Of a stretch of 64,000 bases of DNA, positions 34,150 through 45,378 are shown one piece after another. The position numbers were made by a program, and so were the translations under genes. Under the pieces are notes generated by a model that searched no databases, was not told the DNA's origin, and saw only the letters and a program-made list of their open reading frames with translations. The stretch is from Malus domestica (taxonomy: Eukaryota; Streptophyta; Magnoliopsida; Rosales; Rosaceae): positions 25,669,501-25,733,500 of the forward strand of contig NC_091668.1 of the NCBI RefSeq assembly GCF_042453785.1. The letters run 5' to 3'. Position 1 is the stretch's first letter, and each line of letters starts with the position of its first letter.

Positions 34150-36085
34150 AGCAAAAATTGTACATAATATGTAAACAAATAATTCACTCGACACAATTTC
34201 ACCCTCATTCGTTTTTCCGAAGAGGGTTTTATTAATTCGAGTTCGACCCATTCTAGGCTACGCGCCTATTAATTACAACCCTTCTTTTGGGAAAGGAATA
34301 CCCTTTGATTCCAATAAAAAAAAAATGTAACTTGAGGATTTTAGTATTTGTTTGATTTTGTGACTGTACCTAGGTTGAATCCTAGATTGCCTACGTACCC
34401 TCTTGAGGGATCAAGTCACTCGTAGTTCATGTATTTGGTACTTGTTTGGATTTGATGCCTTGTGCAGTTTTAGCTCATGCAGGCGAGGAGCATTAATGTC
34501 TAGTGCAGTTTTAGCTCATGCAGGCGAAGGCTTTAAGCCGTTGGAGCAATATGTAACTTCGTGATTTTTGAGACTTGTTGCAGCTTTGTGCCATTTGACA
34601 CTTGATACAGCTTCATGCCATCTGAGACTTTTCTTCGGCTTTGTGCTATTGGCCACTTTTCTTCGGCTTTATTGCATGAGCAACATGTATTAATTGAAAG
34701 TCTAATAATTCGTGTTTTGAAGATCTCTCTTACTCCTTGTAGACTTACTTGATCAAAATAGCAGGAATGAATTTAGTTTATATAAACCAGGGATTCGTTT
34801 CAGCTTCACGGTTGCGTCTAAAATTTGATATGAGACTGCCTACGTATCCTTAACGGAATCAAACCGGCGTAGTTCGTTATATTTAAAGTTGTCTCCAATA
34901 TTTCTTTTTGTTTTAATCGTTTGAAATTGGTGCCTCCGAGATGCAGTAATGAACTCTTATTTGGCACACATGTTTGCCAAAGTGATACTGCCCACATGAA
35001 TAATATGAGAAAGCTATTCTTTTTCTTCTCTTCGAGTTCCAAATGCATAGTATTCTCGTCTAATTTGCAGCAAGTAGAAAAAAAAATAGCTACTCATAAT
35101 CATGACTAATGTTTGAAAGCCACATCACATTCACATAACTTGATGGTGCTTTTCACTACTTTTTTTTTTCTTTTTCTTTGTTTGTTGTTAGGTTGCCCAT
35201 TTTTCTTTTGCTTTTCTGGTACCTTTGTCAGTTTATTCCCATTCATTACCAATTCCCATGTGAACCACTTTTCCTTGCTTTGTCAATTCCTACGTGAGTC
35301 ATAAAATGGGACTTCCAAGGGTCTTGATGACAGCAAACTTTACTTTTATATTTTTTTTCTTTCTTTTTATGTGGTTTAAAGCTTCCAAGCTCAGATGGTT
35401 TTGGCTTCCAATTGCGGCAACTTTCCTCTCTTCTCCATGTGAGAAAACCCTCACGTGAGGTGGACTTCATTCATACCCCGTGAAATGCTTTAGAGATCCC
35501 TCCTTTCCTCAGCTCCCAGACTCAGTGGTCTCCGTCCCGAAACGGCAGGCACTCCTGATATACTTGGGTTCCGTGGATTTCGTTACATTTCAAACTTCTA
35601 TTTGGATTGGGTATTCGTGGATTTCAAAGTGAGAATGGGTAAGGTTTGTTGGAGCTCAGATTTTTTATTCAAATTCCTTCAATTTTACCATTATTTCCCC
35701 CTCATATTGCAAACCCGTTTACAGGTCACAAAAGCTTTCACCTTTTCTGCTGCCTTGTTCTTTGCCTTGTTCTTTGCCATTTTTGTTTGTTCTTCTCTTT
35801 GTGGATCAAAAGCTTACCACTTTGCAGGTGATTCCTTTAAACAGGTTACCCATTTTCATTTTTTCTTCATATTCCGGATCTGCTTATGTATTTGGAGTGA
35901 AATAAAGTTCTAACTGTGATGAACTTGTCAATTCTTTCGTGCAGGCGTCCCGGGCAACGACATCTCTTCGATTGGTTGTTTGGACAAAACCATTTTGCAG
36001 GCCCGAGTTAGTTGAAGACAATTGTTGATTTATGGCTCCAAAGGTGAGAGTTTGTACTTTGAAATTTGTAGTAACGTATTCATAA
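34150..36085. other. Left part of the composite insertion in SABRE copy 2
   Basis: No coding domain recognised. LTR-like phrases such as GCCTACGTACCC...GTAGTTCATG (34390-34435) and GCCTACGTATCC...GTAGTTCG (34840-34880) recur. GTGCAGTTTTAGCTCATGCAGGCGA is repeated at 34464 and 34503. Probably decayed LTR-retroelement DNA. Confidence 0.4.
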
Positions 36086-36089
36086 TATC

Positions 36090-38592
36090 TGCCATGGTGG
36101 CCATGGAGACTTAGTGCAAGGAATTGCTCAGACGGAGAAGTTATTTATAGGAGGAGATTTAAATGGACACGTGGGCAGGGAGACAGGCAACTATGGAGGT
36201 TTCCATGGTGGCCATGGTTTTGGGGAGAGAAACGAGGATGGGGAAGCTATCTTGGATTTTGCAATGGCATATGATCTTTTCTTAGCCAACACCTTCTTTA
36301 AGAAGAGAGAAGAACATGTGATCACCTACAAGAGTGGGTCGTCAAAAACACAAATAGATTTTCTCCTAATGAGGAAAGGGGATCGTATAACTTGTAAGGA
36401 TTGCAAAGTTATACCAGGAGAGAGCGTGGCTAATCAACATCGCTTGTTGGTGATGGATGTACATATCAAAAGAGTGAGACAAAAGAACAAGACTTGGAAG
36501 TGCCCAAGGACTAGATGGTGGAATCTAAAAGAAGAAAAACAAGCCATTTTCAAAGAGAAAGTAATCACCCAGTGTGTGTGGGATAGAGAGAGGGAAGCTA
36601 GCCAAATGTGGGATTCCATGGCTAGTTGTATTCGAAAAGTAGCAAAAGAGGTATTAGGAGAGTCCAAAGGTTTTGCCCCACACCAAAAGGAATCTTGATG
36701 GTGGAATGAGGAGGTACAAACAAAGCTGAAGGCTAAGAATGAATGTTGTAAAGCCTTATACAAGGATAGGACCGATGAAAATGGTGAAAGGTATAGAAAA
36801 GCGAAGCAAGAAGCGAAGAAAACTGTGAGAGAAGCTAAGTTAGCAGTTTATGACGATATGTATAAGCGACTAGATACCAAAGAAGGAGAGTTGGATATCT
36901 ATAAATTAGCTAGAGCAAGGGAAAAGAAGACAAAGGACCTAAACCAAGTGAGGTGCATCAAGGATGCGGATGGAAAGGTTCTTGCTACAGAGAACGCGGT
37001 TAAAGACAGATGGAAATGTTATTTTCATAATCTTTTCAATGAAGGACATGAAAGGAGTGCTTCTTTAGGGGAGTTGAGTAACTCAGAAGAGTGTAGAAAC
37101 TACTCTTTTTATCGTAGAATCCGGAAGGAAGAAGTGGTTGTAGCTTTGAAGAAGATGAAGCATAGAAAAGCAGTAGGCCCAGACGATATACCAATCGAAG
37201 TGTGGAAGGTTTTGGGAGAGACAGGTATAACATGGCTCACTGACCTTTTCAATAGGATTTTGAAAACGAAGAAGATGCCAAATGAGTGGCGAATGAGCAC
37301 TTTGGTGCCTATCTACAAGAATAAGGGCGACGTACAAAATTGCATGAACTATAGGGGTATTAAGCTAATGAGTCATACAATGAAGCTCTGGGAGAGAGTC
37401 ATTGAGCATAGATTGAGGCAAGAGACACGGGTTTCGGACAACCAATTCAGGTTCATGCCAGGGCGCTCAACCATGGAGGCAATCTATCTCTTACGAAGAT
37501 TGATGGAAAGATATAGAGATGGGAAAAAGGATTTACACATGGTCTTTATAGATTTGGAAAAAGCGTATGATAGGGTCCCAAGAGACATTTTTTGGAGGAT
37601 TTTAGAGAAGAAAGGAGTACGAGTAGCATATATCCAAGCTATAAAGGATATGTATGAAGGAGCAAAGACTGCCGTAAGAACTCATGAAGGACAAACCGAA
37701 AGCTTTCCCATAACTGTAGGATTACATCAAGGCTCATCCTTAAGTCCTTACCTTTTTGTGTTGGTAATGGATGAGTTAACAGGACATATTCAAGATGATA
37801 TTCCTTGGTGTATGCTTTTCGCAGACGATATAGTGTTGATAGATGAAACTCAGGAAGGGGTAAATGCAAAGCTTAACCTTTGGAGAGAAGTGTTGGAATC
37901 TAAAGGTCTTCGCCTAAGCCGATCAAAGACAGAATATATGGAGTGCAAGTTCAGTGCAAATGGAGGCCAAAACGAGTTAGGGGTGAGGATCGGAGATCAA
38001 GAAATACCAAAGAGCGACCGTTTTCGTTACCTAGGATCTATCTTGCAAAAGAACGGAGAATTAGATGGAGATCTCAACCATAGAATACAAGCTGGATGGA
38101 TGAAGTGGAAGAGTGCATCCGGTGTGTTGTGTGACCGCCGTATGCCACTGAAGCTCAAAGGAAAATTTTATAGGACGGCAATAAGGCCAGCGATGCTGTA
38201 TGGCACAGAATGTTGGGCGGTGAAGCATCAACACATACACAAAATGGGTGTAGCGGAGATGAGGATGCTTCGTTGGATGTGTGGGCACACGAGAAAGGAT
38301 AAGATTAAGAATGAGGATATCTGGGGTAAAGTAGGAGTAGCCGAAATTGAAGGCAAGATGAGAGAAAATCGGTTACGGTGGTTTGGACATGTGCAACGAA
38401 GGCCTACTGACGCTCCGATTAGAAGATGCGACTATGGGACAGAGGTTCAGGGCCGAAGGGGTAGAGGAAGACCTAGGAAAACTTGGGAAGAGACTCTAAG
38501 AAAAGACTTAGAGTACTTGGATCTAACGAAGGACATGACACAGGACCGAGCACAATGGCGTTCTAAGATTCATATAGCCGATCCCACTCAGT
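36090..38592 (+). mobile_element. RTE-clade LINE, 5'-truncated, one in-frame stop
   Basis: One frame runs from about 36114 to 38594 with a single TGA at 36696-36698, where the Trp-rich motif expects TGG. The endonuclease part keeps LFIGGDLNGHVG, GFGERNEDG and QIDFLL but lacks its N-terminus. The reverse transcriptase has [62 protein letters not shown] and the catalytic LFADDIV (about 37816-37836). The C-terminus has the RTE-typical [11 protein letters not shown] and [11 protein letters not shown]. The 3' end is cut at CCCACT|CAGTGACTTGG, without the (TTG)n tail seen in the fragment at 40730. It pastes copies by target-primed reverse transcription. Apart from the stop it is little decayed. Confidence 0.92.
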
Positions 38593-38594
38593 GA
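36114..38594 (+). pseudogene. RTE endonuclease/reverse transcriptase ORF with one premature stop
   Basis: 826 codons in one frame, interrupted only by TGA at 36696. The downstream open segment covers the full reverse transcriptase (FADD motif intact) and ends [14 protein letters not shown]-like before TGA at 38592. No frameshift was found, so loss of function appears recent; the missing endonuclease N-terminus shows it was also 5'-truncated on insertion. Confidence 0.88.
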
Positions 38595-38854
38595 CTTGGA
38601 TTTTCCAAGTTTCCAACCGAGAAGTTTTCCTCACTCGGGAAATTAAGGGAACACTACCCCAACCTACATGCTCCACTCAGAAAGCTTCAACATACAAGCT
38701 TCAACAAAAGAAAATTCAAAGAATTTAGCGAAGAAGGTTTTGGTGTATTTAACACAATACGTTGAAATGAAGGAAAACTTATTTATTGATATCCCCAACA
38801 AGCTACAAATATGTACATATACATGAGTCAAAATAAACAAACAAGAGGGAGCCT

Positions 38855-39529
38855 TCACAAGGGTTGCTTAGGAGAAGTCTCAGCAGTCGGTAGAGCCCCA
38901 GAAAGAGAAGGCACCGGAGGGGGATCATTCGGAGCCTCAGTACTGGACAGAACCCTAGAAGGAGGAGGCATTAGAGGTTGATCATTTGGAGCTTCATTAC
39001 GCGGTACAGCCCCAGAAGACGAAGGCAATAAATGCCTTTGGAACAAACCCACAAATCTCTGATGATCAAGTAAAACCTGACCATCAGTTTCCTTCATCTG
39101 GTCAAGCTTCTTCTTCATGTTTGTAGCATAGTCATGTGCGAGCCGGTGCAACTGTTTATTCTCATGCTTGAGCCCTCTAATCTCCTGTTTGAGACTCATC
39201 ACCTCAGCCGCCAATGATTCAACTTGGCAGGTTCGAGCAAATAGGCGTTGGGCCATATTAGACATAGAACCTGCACACTGAACACTGAGAGCCAGCGAAT
39301 CCTTAACAGCTAACTCATCAGACCGTTTGGAAAGTAGTCTGTTATCTTTGGGAGTGAGAAGGTTCCTGGCCACCACCGCAGCAGTCATATCATTCTTCAT
39401 CACAGAATCCCCAACGGTAAGAGGACCAGTAGGGGAGACGAAGGATGGGCGCCATATGTTGTCTGGAGAAGGCGGGGTTGCCTCTTCAACAAGGTTCAAG
39501 TCAAAACGACGGTCGGAGGGGCCAGACAT
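38855..39529 (-). CDS. Orphan 224-aa coiled-coil protein of the inverted-repeat element (left copy)
   Basis: The start ATG is 39529 (MSGPSDRRFDLNLVEEA) and the stop lies at 38855-38857; an in-frame TTG six bases earlier is not needed. Residues about 95-150 (VESLAAEVMSLKQEIRGLKH, ENKQLHRLAHDYATNMKKKL) have leucine/heptad spacing and high charge, so a coiled coil is likely. The N-terminus is acidic and the C-terminus is Pro/Ser-rich with two similar repeats (EAPNDQPLMPPPSRVLSST, EAPNDPPPVPSLSGALPTA). There is no enzymatic motif. I do not recognise the family. An almost identical intact copy lies at 44296-44970, so the frame belongs to a repetitive element and appears to be under constraint or very young. 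Confidence 0.65.
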   Translation of the reverse strand: MSGPSDRRFDLNLVEEATPPSPDNIWRPSFVSPTGPLTVGDSVMKNDMTAAVVARNLLTPKDNRLLSKRSDELAVKDSLALSVQCAGSMSNMAQRLFARTCQVESLAAEVMSLKQEIRGLKHENKQLHRLAHDYATNMKKKLDQMKETDGQVLLDHQRFVGLFQRHLLPSSSGAVPRNEAPNDQPLMPPPSRVLSSTEAPNDPPPVPSLSGALPTAETSPKQPL

Positions 39530-39654
39530 TTTCAAAGGTGTTGAAGAGAGAAAAGGTTGGACAAATCAAGATCTTAGAAGTGCAAGAATGGAGCTTCTAC
39601 TGGTGGAGATTCAAGTGTGCTTTGGAACTTAATGTCAGCCCCTATAAAAATCTG

Positions 39655-39905
39655 CACTCGACGGAGCTTCAGAAATCGAAGAGGCGCCTGCTCAGAAATC
39701 GAAGAGGCGTTTGCTTTCTCAAAAGCTGGGCTGCTTAGAGACCACGAGGGTTGATCTCAGAAATCGGAGAGGCGTTTGCTTTCTCAAAAGTTAGGCTGCT
39801 CAAAGACCACGAAGGCCGATCCCAGAAATCGAAGAGGCGCTCGCTTTCTCAAAAGATGGGCTCCTCAGAGACCACGAGGGCCGATCTCAGAAATCAAAGA
39901 GGCAC
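39655..39905 (-). repeat. CTTCGATTTCTGAG tandem array, left arm
   Basis: Units containing CAGAAATCGAAGAGGCG, TTTCTCAAAAGCTGGGCTGCT and AGAGACCACGAGGG recur about every 66-70 bp, roughly four times. This is the inverse of the array at 43920-44160 in the right arm. Confidence 0.8.
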
Positions 39906-40729
39906 CTACTTTTCCAGCCTTGTCAGCACCTGTCACACGCACACTCAGCTTTGCGGAAATTATGGGCATTCTGTCGAAGACTTCTGAGGAAGTAGAAAAC
40001 ACATGAATCTTACTGTTCAATCACCCACTTCCCACATGCAACAGTAGCTCATGGGTACCACAGATAACTTTGCCAAAGTTCTCTGCCAAAATTGAGCACG
40101 TAAAGCTTGCAGCTCCCACTACATCGCTCTGACCAAGAAAGGTAAAAGAATAGCAAAGAAACAGCACTAACAAAGTTTAGACCCATAAATTTTGAAGGTC
40201 TAGCTACCATATTATTACCCACAAGGGTAAAGGAGCAGTACCACTGCTGGATAATTGGAAAGTCCCTGTGTGTCAACCTCTGTGCTTCGTGGCAAGGTAG
40301 ACTAGCAAACATGCCCAACCTCTGTGCTTCGTGGTAGATACCACAGACCACTTTTTCAAAGTGCTCTGACAGAGTTAAAACATGTGAAGCTGGCAGCTCC
40401 CACTACCGTGCTATGACCAAGTAGGGTAAAGGAATAGCATTACTACTTGTTGTTAGGGAGACTCCTATATATGTCGACCTCCATCCCCAACGGACAGGCA
40501 GACCTGCAAAAATGCTCAACCCTTCCTCATATCTGATAGGGCACTCCCAACGAAGCCTTTCGAAATATTCAGCTTTCTTTCCCCCCGATAATACCTCTGC
40601 AAACAAGCTATACTAGAGCAAGAATATCTCATATCATCAGGGTTAAAAGCAAGAGTATCCCATATCATGCTTTTTCCCTGTCTTTTCCTTTGGCCTTGTT
40701 TTTACCACTAAGGGGTAGAGGAAACAACA

Positions 40730-41342
40730 ACAAACAACAACAACAACAAAGCCTTTTCCCACTAAGTGGGGTCGGCTATATGAATCCTAGAACGCCATTG
40801 CGCTCGGTTTTGTGTCATGTCCTCCGTTAGATCCAAGTACTCAAGTCTTTTCTTAGGGTCTCTTCCAAAGTTTTCCTAGGTCTTCCTCTACCCCTTCGGC
40901 CCTGAACCTCTGTCCCGTAGTCACATTTTCGAACCGGAGCGTCAGTAGGCCTTCTTTGCACATGTCCAAACCACCGGAACCGATTTTCTCTCATATTTCC
41001 TTCAATTTTGGCTACTCCTACTTTACCTCGGATATCCTCATTCCCAATCTTATCCTTTCTCGTGTGCCCATACATCCCACGAAGCATCCTCATCTCCACT
41101 ACACCCATTTTGTGTACGTGTTGATGCTTCACCGCCCAACATTCTGTGCCATACAACATCGCTGGCCTTATTGCCGTCCTATAAAATTTTCCCTTGAGCT
41201 TCAGTGGCCTACGACGGTCACACAACACGCCGGATGCACTCTTACACTTCATCCATCCAGCTTGTATTCTATGATTGAGATCTCCATCTAATTCTCCGTT
41301 CTCTTGCAAGATAGATCCTAGGTAGCGAAAACGGTCACTTTT
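40730..41342 (-). mobile_element. 5'-truncated RTE LINE fragment in the inverted-repeat spacer
   Basis: On the minus strand it encodes [56 protein letters not shown] and [19 protein letters not shown], the same C-terminus as the RTE at 36090. It ends with CCCACTTAGTGGGAAAAGG and a (TTG)n tail, so its 3' end is complete. One frameshift follows RKDL. Homology begins at 41342, typical of 5' truncation. Confidence 0.9.
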
Positions 41343-42367
41343 TGTGATCTTCGCTAGATTGCTCCGGTCATTAGTGTGGATAAGTATATAAATGGATAGA
41401 GATAGGAAAGCAAACACAAGATGTACGTGGTTCACCTAGATTGGCTACGTCCACGGAATAGAGGAGTTCTCATTAATTGTGAAGGGTTTACACAAGTACA
41501 TAGGTTCAAGCTCTCCTTTAGTGAGTACAAGTGAATGATTTAGTACAAATGACATTAGGAAATATTGTGGGAGAATGATCTCGTAGCCACGAAACTTCTA
41601 AGTACCGGAGTGTGGTATCGTCTTGACTTGCCTTATCTGTCTCATAGGTAGATGTGGCATCTTCTCTGGAAGTACTCTTCTTCCATCCAGGGGTGGTATC
41701 TGTAACTGGTGGAGATGCACAAGGTAATGTATCAATTTCACTTGAAGCTTACTTGTAGTTTCATGCTTGGTCAAGCGCGATACAAACCATGTAGTAGGAG
41801 TCCCCCAAGTCGCCGAGCTAGGGGATCTGCTGAAAGAGGTGACAGACAAGGTAAGCAATCAGAGCTCCGGCTGATTGTTCACATTCTCCCTATCTTGCAG
41901 GCAGCATGAAGGATAAAGAGAAGAAAAATGAGAAGAGATGATATGAGATACTTTTGCTTTTGAAGAAGTAACTTTCCACAGGTTTATTCTTGAACTGGGC
42001 TGGAGGGTTTTCTGGTTTCCTCCAGAGTATAAAGCCGACTGAAGAATTTGAGGGTCAAAACAAGTTCATCAAATCTAGAGTACGTTCGACCCTGCTGATA
42101 TGGGATACTTTTGCTTTTGACAGAGTAGTGGATGTATCGGCACGTGTGCTGTTACGCTTGTCTCCACATGCTTCCTTGTATCCTTCTCACTTGCCCTATC
42201 TGTTCCTCAGGCAGATGCGGTATCTTCCCTGGAAGCATAAGATGTTGAAGATGAGTACTCGAGAGCAATGCCAGGTAAGTAATCAGGTAAGGGGTTCCAG
42301 GCAGTCAGGTCCTGGCTGGAAGCTTGATTCCAAGTGCTGACTGATTGCTCTCTTTCTCCTTGTCTTG
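41343..42367. other. Inverted-repeat spacer, LTR-like and dispersed repeat DNA
   Basis: GATGTACGTGGTTCACCTAG and GGCTACGTCCACGGAATAGAGG (41421-41464) resemble plant LTR regions. Two related blocks (41620-41905 and 42180-42369) share CTTGCC(T/C)TATCTGT, a GGTAGATG/GGCAGATGCGGTATCTTC-type run and CTT...CTTGCAGG, so a local duplication is likely. The part at 41960-42180 matches 9718-9850. No coding domain. Confidence 0.45.
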
Positions 42368-42949
42368 CAGGTAAGAACAAGGCCAAAGGAAAAGACAGGG
42401 AAAAAGCATGATATGGGATACTCTTGCTTTTAACCCTGATGATATGAGATATTCTTGCTCTAGTATAGCTTGTTTATAGAGGTATTATCGGGGGGAAAGA
42501 AAGCTGAATATTTCGAAAGGCTTCGTTGGGAGTGCCCTCTCAGATAAGAGAAAGGGTTGAGCATTTTTGCAGGTCTGCCTATCCGTTAGGGATGGAGGTC
42601 AACATATATAGGAGTCTCCCTAACATCAAGTAATAATGCTATTCCTTTACCCTGCTTGGTCATAGCACGGTAATGGGAGCTGCCAGCTTCACATGTTTTA
42701 ACTCTGTCAGAGCACTTTGAAAAAGTGGTCTGTGGTATCTGGAAAGCTGATGTTGCGTGTGAAGATTACAGACAAGCTTTATCCAAGGAGATCCAGCTCT
42801 TGAAGTTGGGAAAGTGGTGCCTCTTCGGTTTTCGAACAAGCAATCCTGTCGGGGATCTGGCTCTCGAGAATCGGAGAACGATGCCTCTTTGATTTTTGAG
42901 AAAGCAATCCTGCTGGGGGTCTGGCTCTCGAGATTCGGAGAGCGGTGTC

Positions 42950-43610
42950 TCTTCGATTTTTTAGAAAGTAATCATGTTGGGAGTCTGGCTCTCGAGATTC
43001 GGAGGGCGGTGCCTCTTCGATTTTGGAGCAAGCAATCTTGTTGGGAGTGTTTTCTCGAATGTGAGTAAAGGTTGGGCATGTTTGCTAGTCTACCTTGCTA
43101 CGAAGCACAGAGGTTGACACACAGGGACTTTCCAATTATCCAGCAGTGGTACTGTTCCTTTACCCTCTCTTCGATTTTTGAGAAAGTAATCATGTTGGGA
43201 GTTTGGCTCTCGAGATTCGGAGGGCTGTGCCTCTTCGATTTTGGAGCAAGCAATCTTGTTGGGAGTGTTTTCTCGAATGTGAGTAAAGGTTGGGCATGTT
43301 TGCTAGTCTACCTTGCCACGAAGCACAAAGGTTGACACACAGGGACTTTCCAATTATCCAGCAGTGGTACTGTTCCTTTACCCTCTCTTCGATTTTTGAG
43401 AAAGTAATCATGTTGGGAGTCTGGCTCTCGAGATTCGGAAGGCGGTGCCTCTTCGATTTTGGAGCAAGCAATCTTGTTGGGAGTGTTTTCTCGAATGTGA
43501 GTAAAGGTTGGGCATGTTTGCTAGTCTACCTTGCCACGAAGCACAGAGGTTGACACACCGGGACTTTCCAATTATCCAGCAGTGGTACTGTTCCTTTACC
43601 CTTGTGTGTA
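42950..43610 (+). repeat. 218-bp tandem repeat, about three copies
   Basis: GGTTGGGCATGTTTGCTAGTCTACC occurs at about 43069, 43287 and 43505, giving a period of 218 bp, with the whole intervening text repeated almost exactly. The left arm has a single equivalent (about 40230-40330), so expansion happened in the right arm only. Repetitive open frames here are not genes. Confidence 0.9.
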
Positions 43611-43919
43611 ATAATATGGTAGCTAGACCTTCAAAATTTATGTGTCTAAACTTTGTTAGTGTTGTTTCTTTGCAATTCTTTTACCCTTCTTGGTCAGAGC
43701 GATGTAGTGGGAGCTGCAAGCTTCACGTGTCTCAACTTTGTCAGAGAACTTTGGCAAAGTTATCTGTGGTACCCATGAGCTACTGTTGCCTGTGGGAAGT
43801 GGGTGATTGAACAGTACGATTCATGTGCTTTCTACTTCGCCAGAAATCTTCGACAGAATGCCCATAATTTCCGCAAAGCTGAGTGTGCGTGTGACAGGTG
43901 CTGACAAGGCTGCAAAAGT

Positions 43920-44160
43920 AGGTGCCTCTTCGATTTCTGAGATCGGCCCTCGTGGTCTCTGAGCAGCCCAGCTTTTGAGAAAGCAAGCCTCTTCGATTTC
44001 TGAGGTCGGCCTTCGTGGTCTTTGAGCAGCCCAGCTTTTGAGAAAGCAAACGCCTCTTCGATTTCTGAGATCGACCCTCGTGGTCTCTGAGCAGCCCAGC
44101 TTTTGAGAAAGCAAACGCCTCTTCGATTTCTGAGCAGGCGCCTCTTCGATTTCTGAAGCT
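43920..44160 (+). repeat. CTTCGATTTCTGAG tandem array, right arm
   Basis: About four copies of a 60-66 bp unit with CCTCTTCGATTTCTGAG, a TCGTGGTCTCTGAGCAGCCC run and AGCTTTTGAGAAAGCAA. Confidence 0.8.
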
Positions 44161-44295
44161 TCGTCGAGTGCAGATTTTTATAGGGGCTGACATTAAGTTC
44201 CAAAGCACACTTGAATATCCACCAGTAGAAGCTCCATTCTTGCAGTTCTAAGATCTTGATTTGTCCGACCTCTTCTCTCTTCAACACCTTTGAAA

Positions 44296-44970
44296 ATGTC
44301 TGGCCCCTCCGACCGTCGTTTTGACTTGAACCTTGTTGAAGAGGCAGCCCCGCCTTCTCCAGACAATATATGGCGCCCATCCTTCGTCTCCCCTACTGGT
44401 CCTCTTACCGTTGGGGATTCCGTGATGAAGAATGATATGACCGCTGCGGTAGTGGCCAGGAACCTTCTCACTCCCAAAGATAACAGACTACTTTCCAAAC
44501 GGTCTGATGAGTTGGCTGTTAAGGATTCTCTGGCTCTCAGTGTTCAGTGTGCAGGTTCTGTGTCTAATATGGCCCAGCGCCTATTTACTCGAACCCGCCA
44601 AGTTGAATCATTGGCGGCTGAAGTGATGAGTCTCAAACAGGAGATTAGAGGGCTCAAGCATGAGAATAAACAGTTGCACCGGCTCGCACATGACTATGCT
44701 ACAAACATGAAGAGGAAGCTTGACCAGATGAAGGAATCTGATGGTCAGGTTTTACTTGATCATCAGAGATTTGTGGGTTTGTTCCAAAGGCATTTATTGC
44801 CTTCGTCTTCTGGGGCTGTACCGCGTAATGAAGCTCCAAATGATCAACCTCTGATGCCTCCTCCTTCTAGGGTTTTGTCCAGTACTGAGGCTCCGAATGA
44901 TCCCCCTCCGGTGCCTTCTCTTTCTGGGGCTCTACCGACTGCTGAGACTTCTCCTAAGCAACCTTTGTGA
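44296..44970 (+). CDS. Orphan 224-aa coiled-coil protein of the inverted-repeat element (right copy)
   Basis: The start ATG is 44296 and the stop TGA ends at 44970. It has the same architecture as the left copy: acidic N-terminus with FDLNLVEEAAPP, a coiled-coil-like middle and a Pro/Ser-rich C-terminal repeat. The two proteins differ at about six of 224 residues (for example Thr/Ala near residue 17, Met/Val and Ala/Thr near residues 91-98), without a single indel or stop. The downstream text contains TTGTTTGTTTATTTTGACTC and AATAAATAAG-like poly(A) signals. Function unknown. Confidence 0.65.
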   Translation: MSGPSDRRFDLNLVEEAAPPSPDNIWRPSFVSPTGPLTVGDSVMKNDMTAAVVARNLLTPKDNRLLSKRSDELAVKDSLALSVQCAGSVSNMAQRLFTRTRQVESLAAEVMSLKQEIRGLKHENKQLHRLAHDYATNMKRKLDQMKESDGQVLLDHQRFVGLFQRHLLPSSSGAVPRNEAPNDQPLMPPPSRVLSSTEAPNDPPPVPSLSGALPTAETSPKQPL

Positions 44971-45227
44971 AGGCTCCCTCTTGTTTGTTTATTTTGACTC
45001 AAGTATATGTACATATTTGTAACTTATCGGGGATATCAATAAATAAGCTTTCCTTCATTTCAACGTATTGTGTTAAATACACCAAAGCCTTCTTCGCTAA
45101 GTTCTTTGAATTTTCTTTTGTTGAAGCTTGTATGTTGAAGCTTTGTGAGTGGAGCATATAGGTTGAGGTAGTGTTCCCTTAATTGCCCGAGTGAGGAAAA
45201 CTTCTCGGTTGGAGACTTGGAAAATCC

Positions 45228-45378
45228 AAGTCACTGAGTGGGATCGGCTATATGAATCTTAGAACGCCATTGTGTTCTGTCCTGTGTCATGTCCTCCGTT
45301 AGATCCAAGTACTCTAAGTCTTTTCTTAGGGTCTCTTCCAAAGTTTTCCTAGGTCTTCCTCTACCCCTTCGGCCCTGA
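45228..45378 (-). mobile_element. RTE 3' fragment at the outer edge of the right arm
   Basis: GAGTGGGATCGGCTATATGA to CCCCTTCGGCCCTGA is the inverse of 38445-38592. The breakpoint CAGTGACTTGG against CCCACT is identical to the left arm, so the RTE-element junction was copied as one unit. Homology stops at 45378, followed by short AACTTTGACCTTGAA repeats. Confidence 0.88.

Larger units (their letters stand above)
42368..44295 (+). repeat. Right arm, region upstream of the orphan ORF
   Basis: It contains the 218-bp tandem repeat (42950-43610) and the CTTCGATTTCTGAG array (43920-44160). Just before the ORF, ATTTTTATAGGGGCTGACATT (44175-44195) offers a TATA-like box about 115 bp upstream of the ATG. 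The left arm has the same TATA-like sequence. Confidence 0.6.
38450..45378. repeat. Large inverted repeat (arms 38450-40708 and 42368-45378, spacer 1.66 kb)
   Basis: The left arm read on the minus strand matches the right arm on the plus strand: RTE 3' end, then CAGTGACTTGGATTTTCCAA, then the orphan coiled-coil ORF, its TATA-containing upstream region, a CTTCGATTTCTGAG tandem array, and a distal region ending near GGTAAGAACAAGGCCAAAGG (right) or its complement (left). The right arm is about 750 bp longer because of a 218-bp tandem expansion (42745-43515). The protein-coding parts differ by only about six residues, so the arms are recent copies. The spacer holds a separate RTE fragment and LTR-like DNA. 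Confidence 0.88.

Noticed and set aside
35602-35913. 103-codon plus-strand frame
   Set aside because: Phe-rich hydrophobic translation from T-rich DNA, no splice or family support.
42814-43553. Three similar frames starting about every 218 bp
   Set aside because: Products of the 218-bp tandem repeat.
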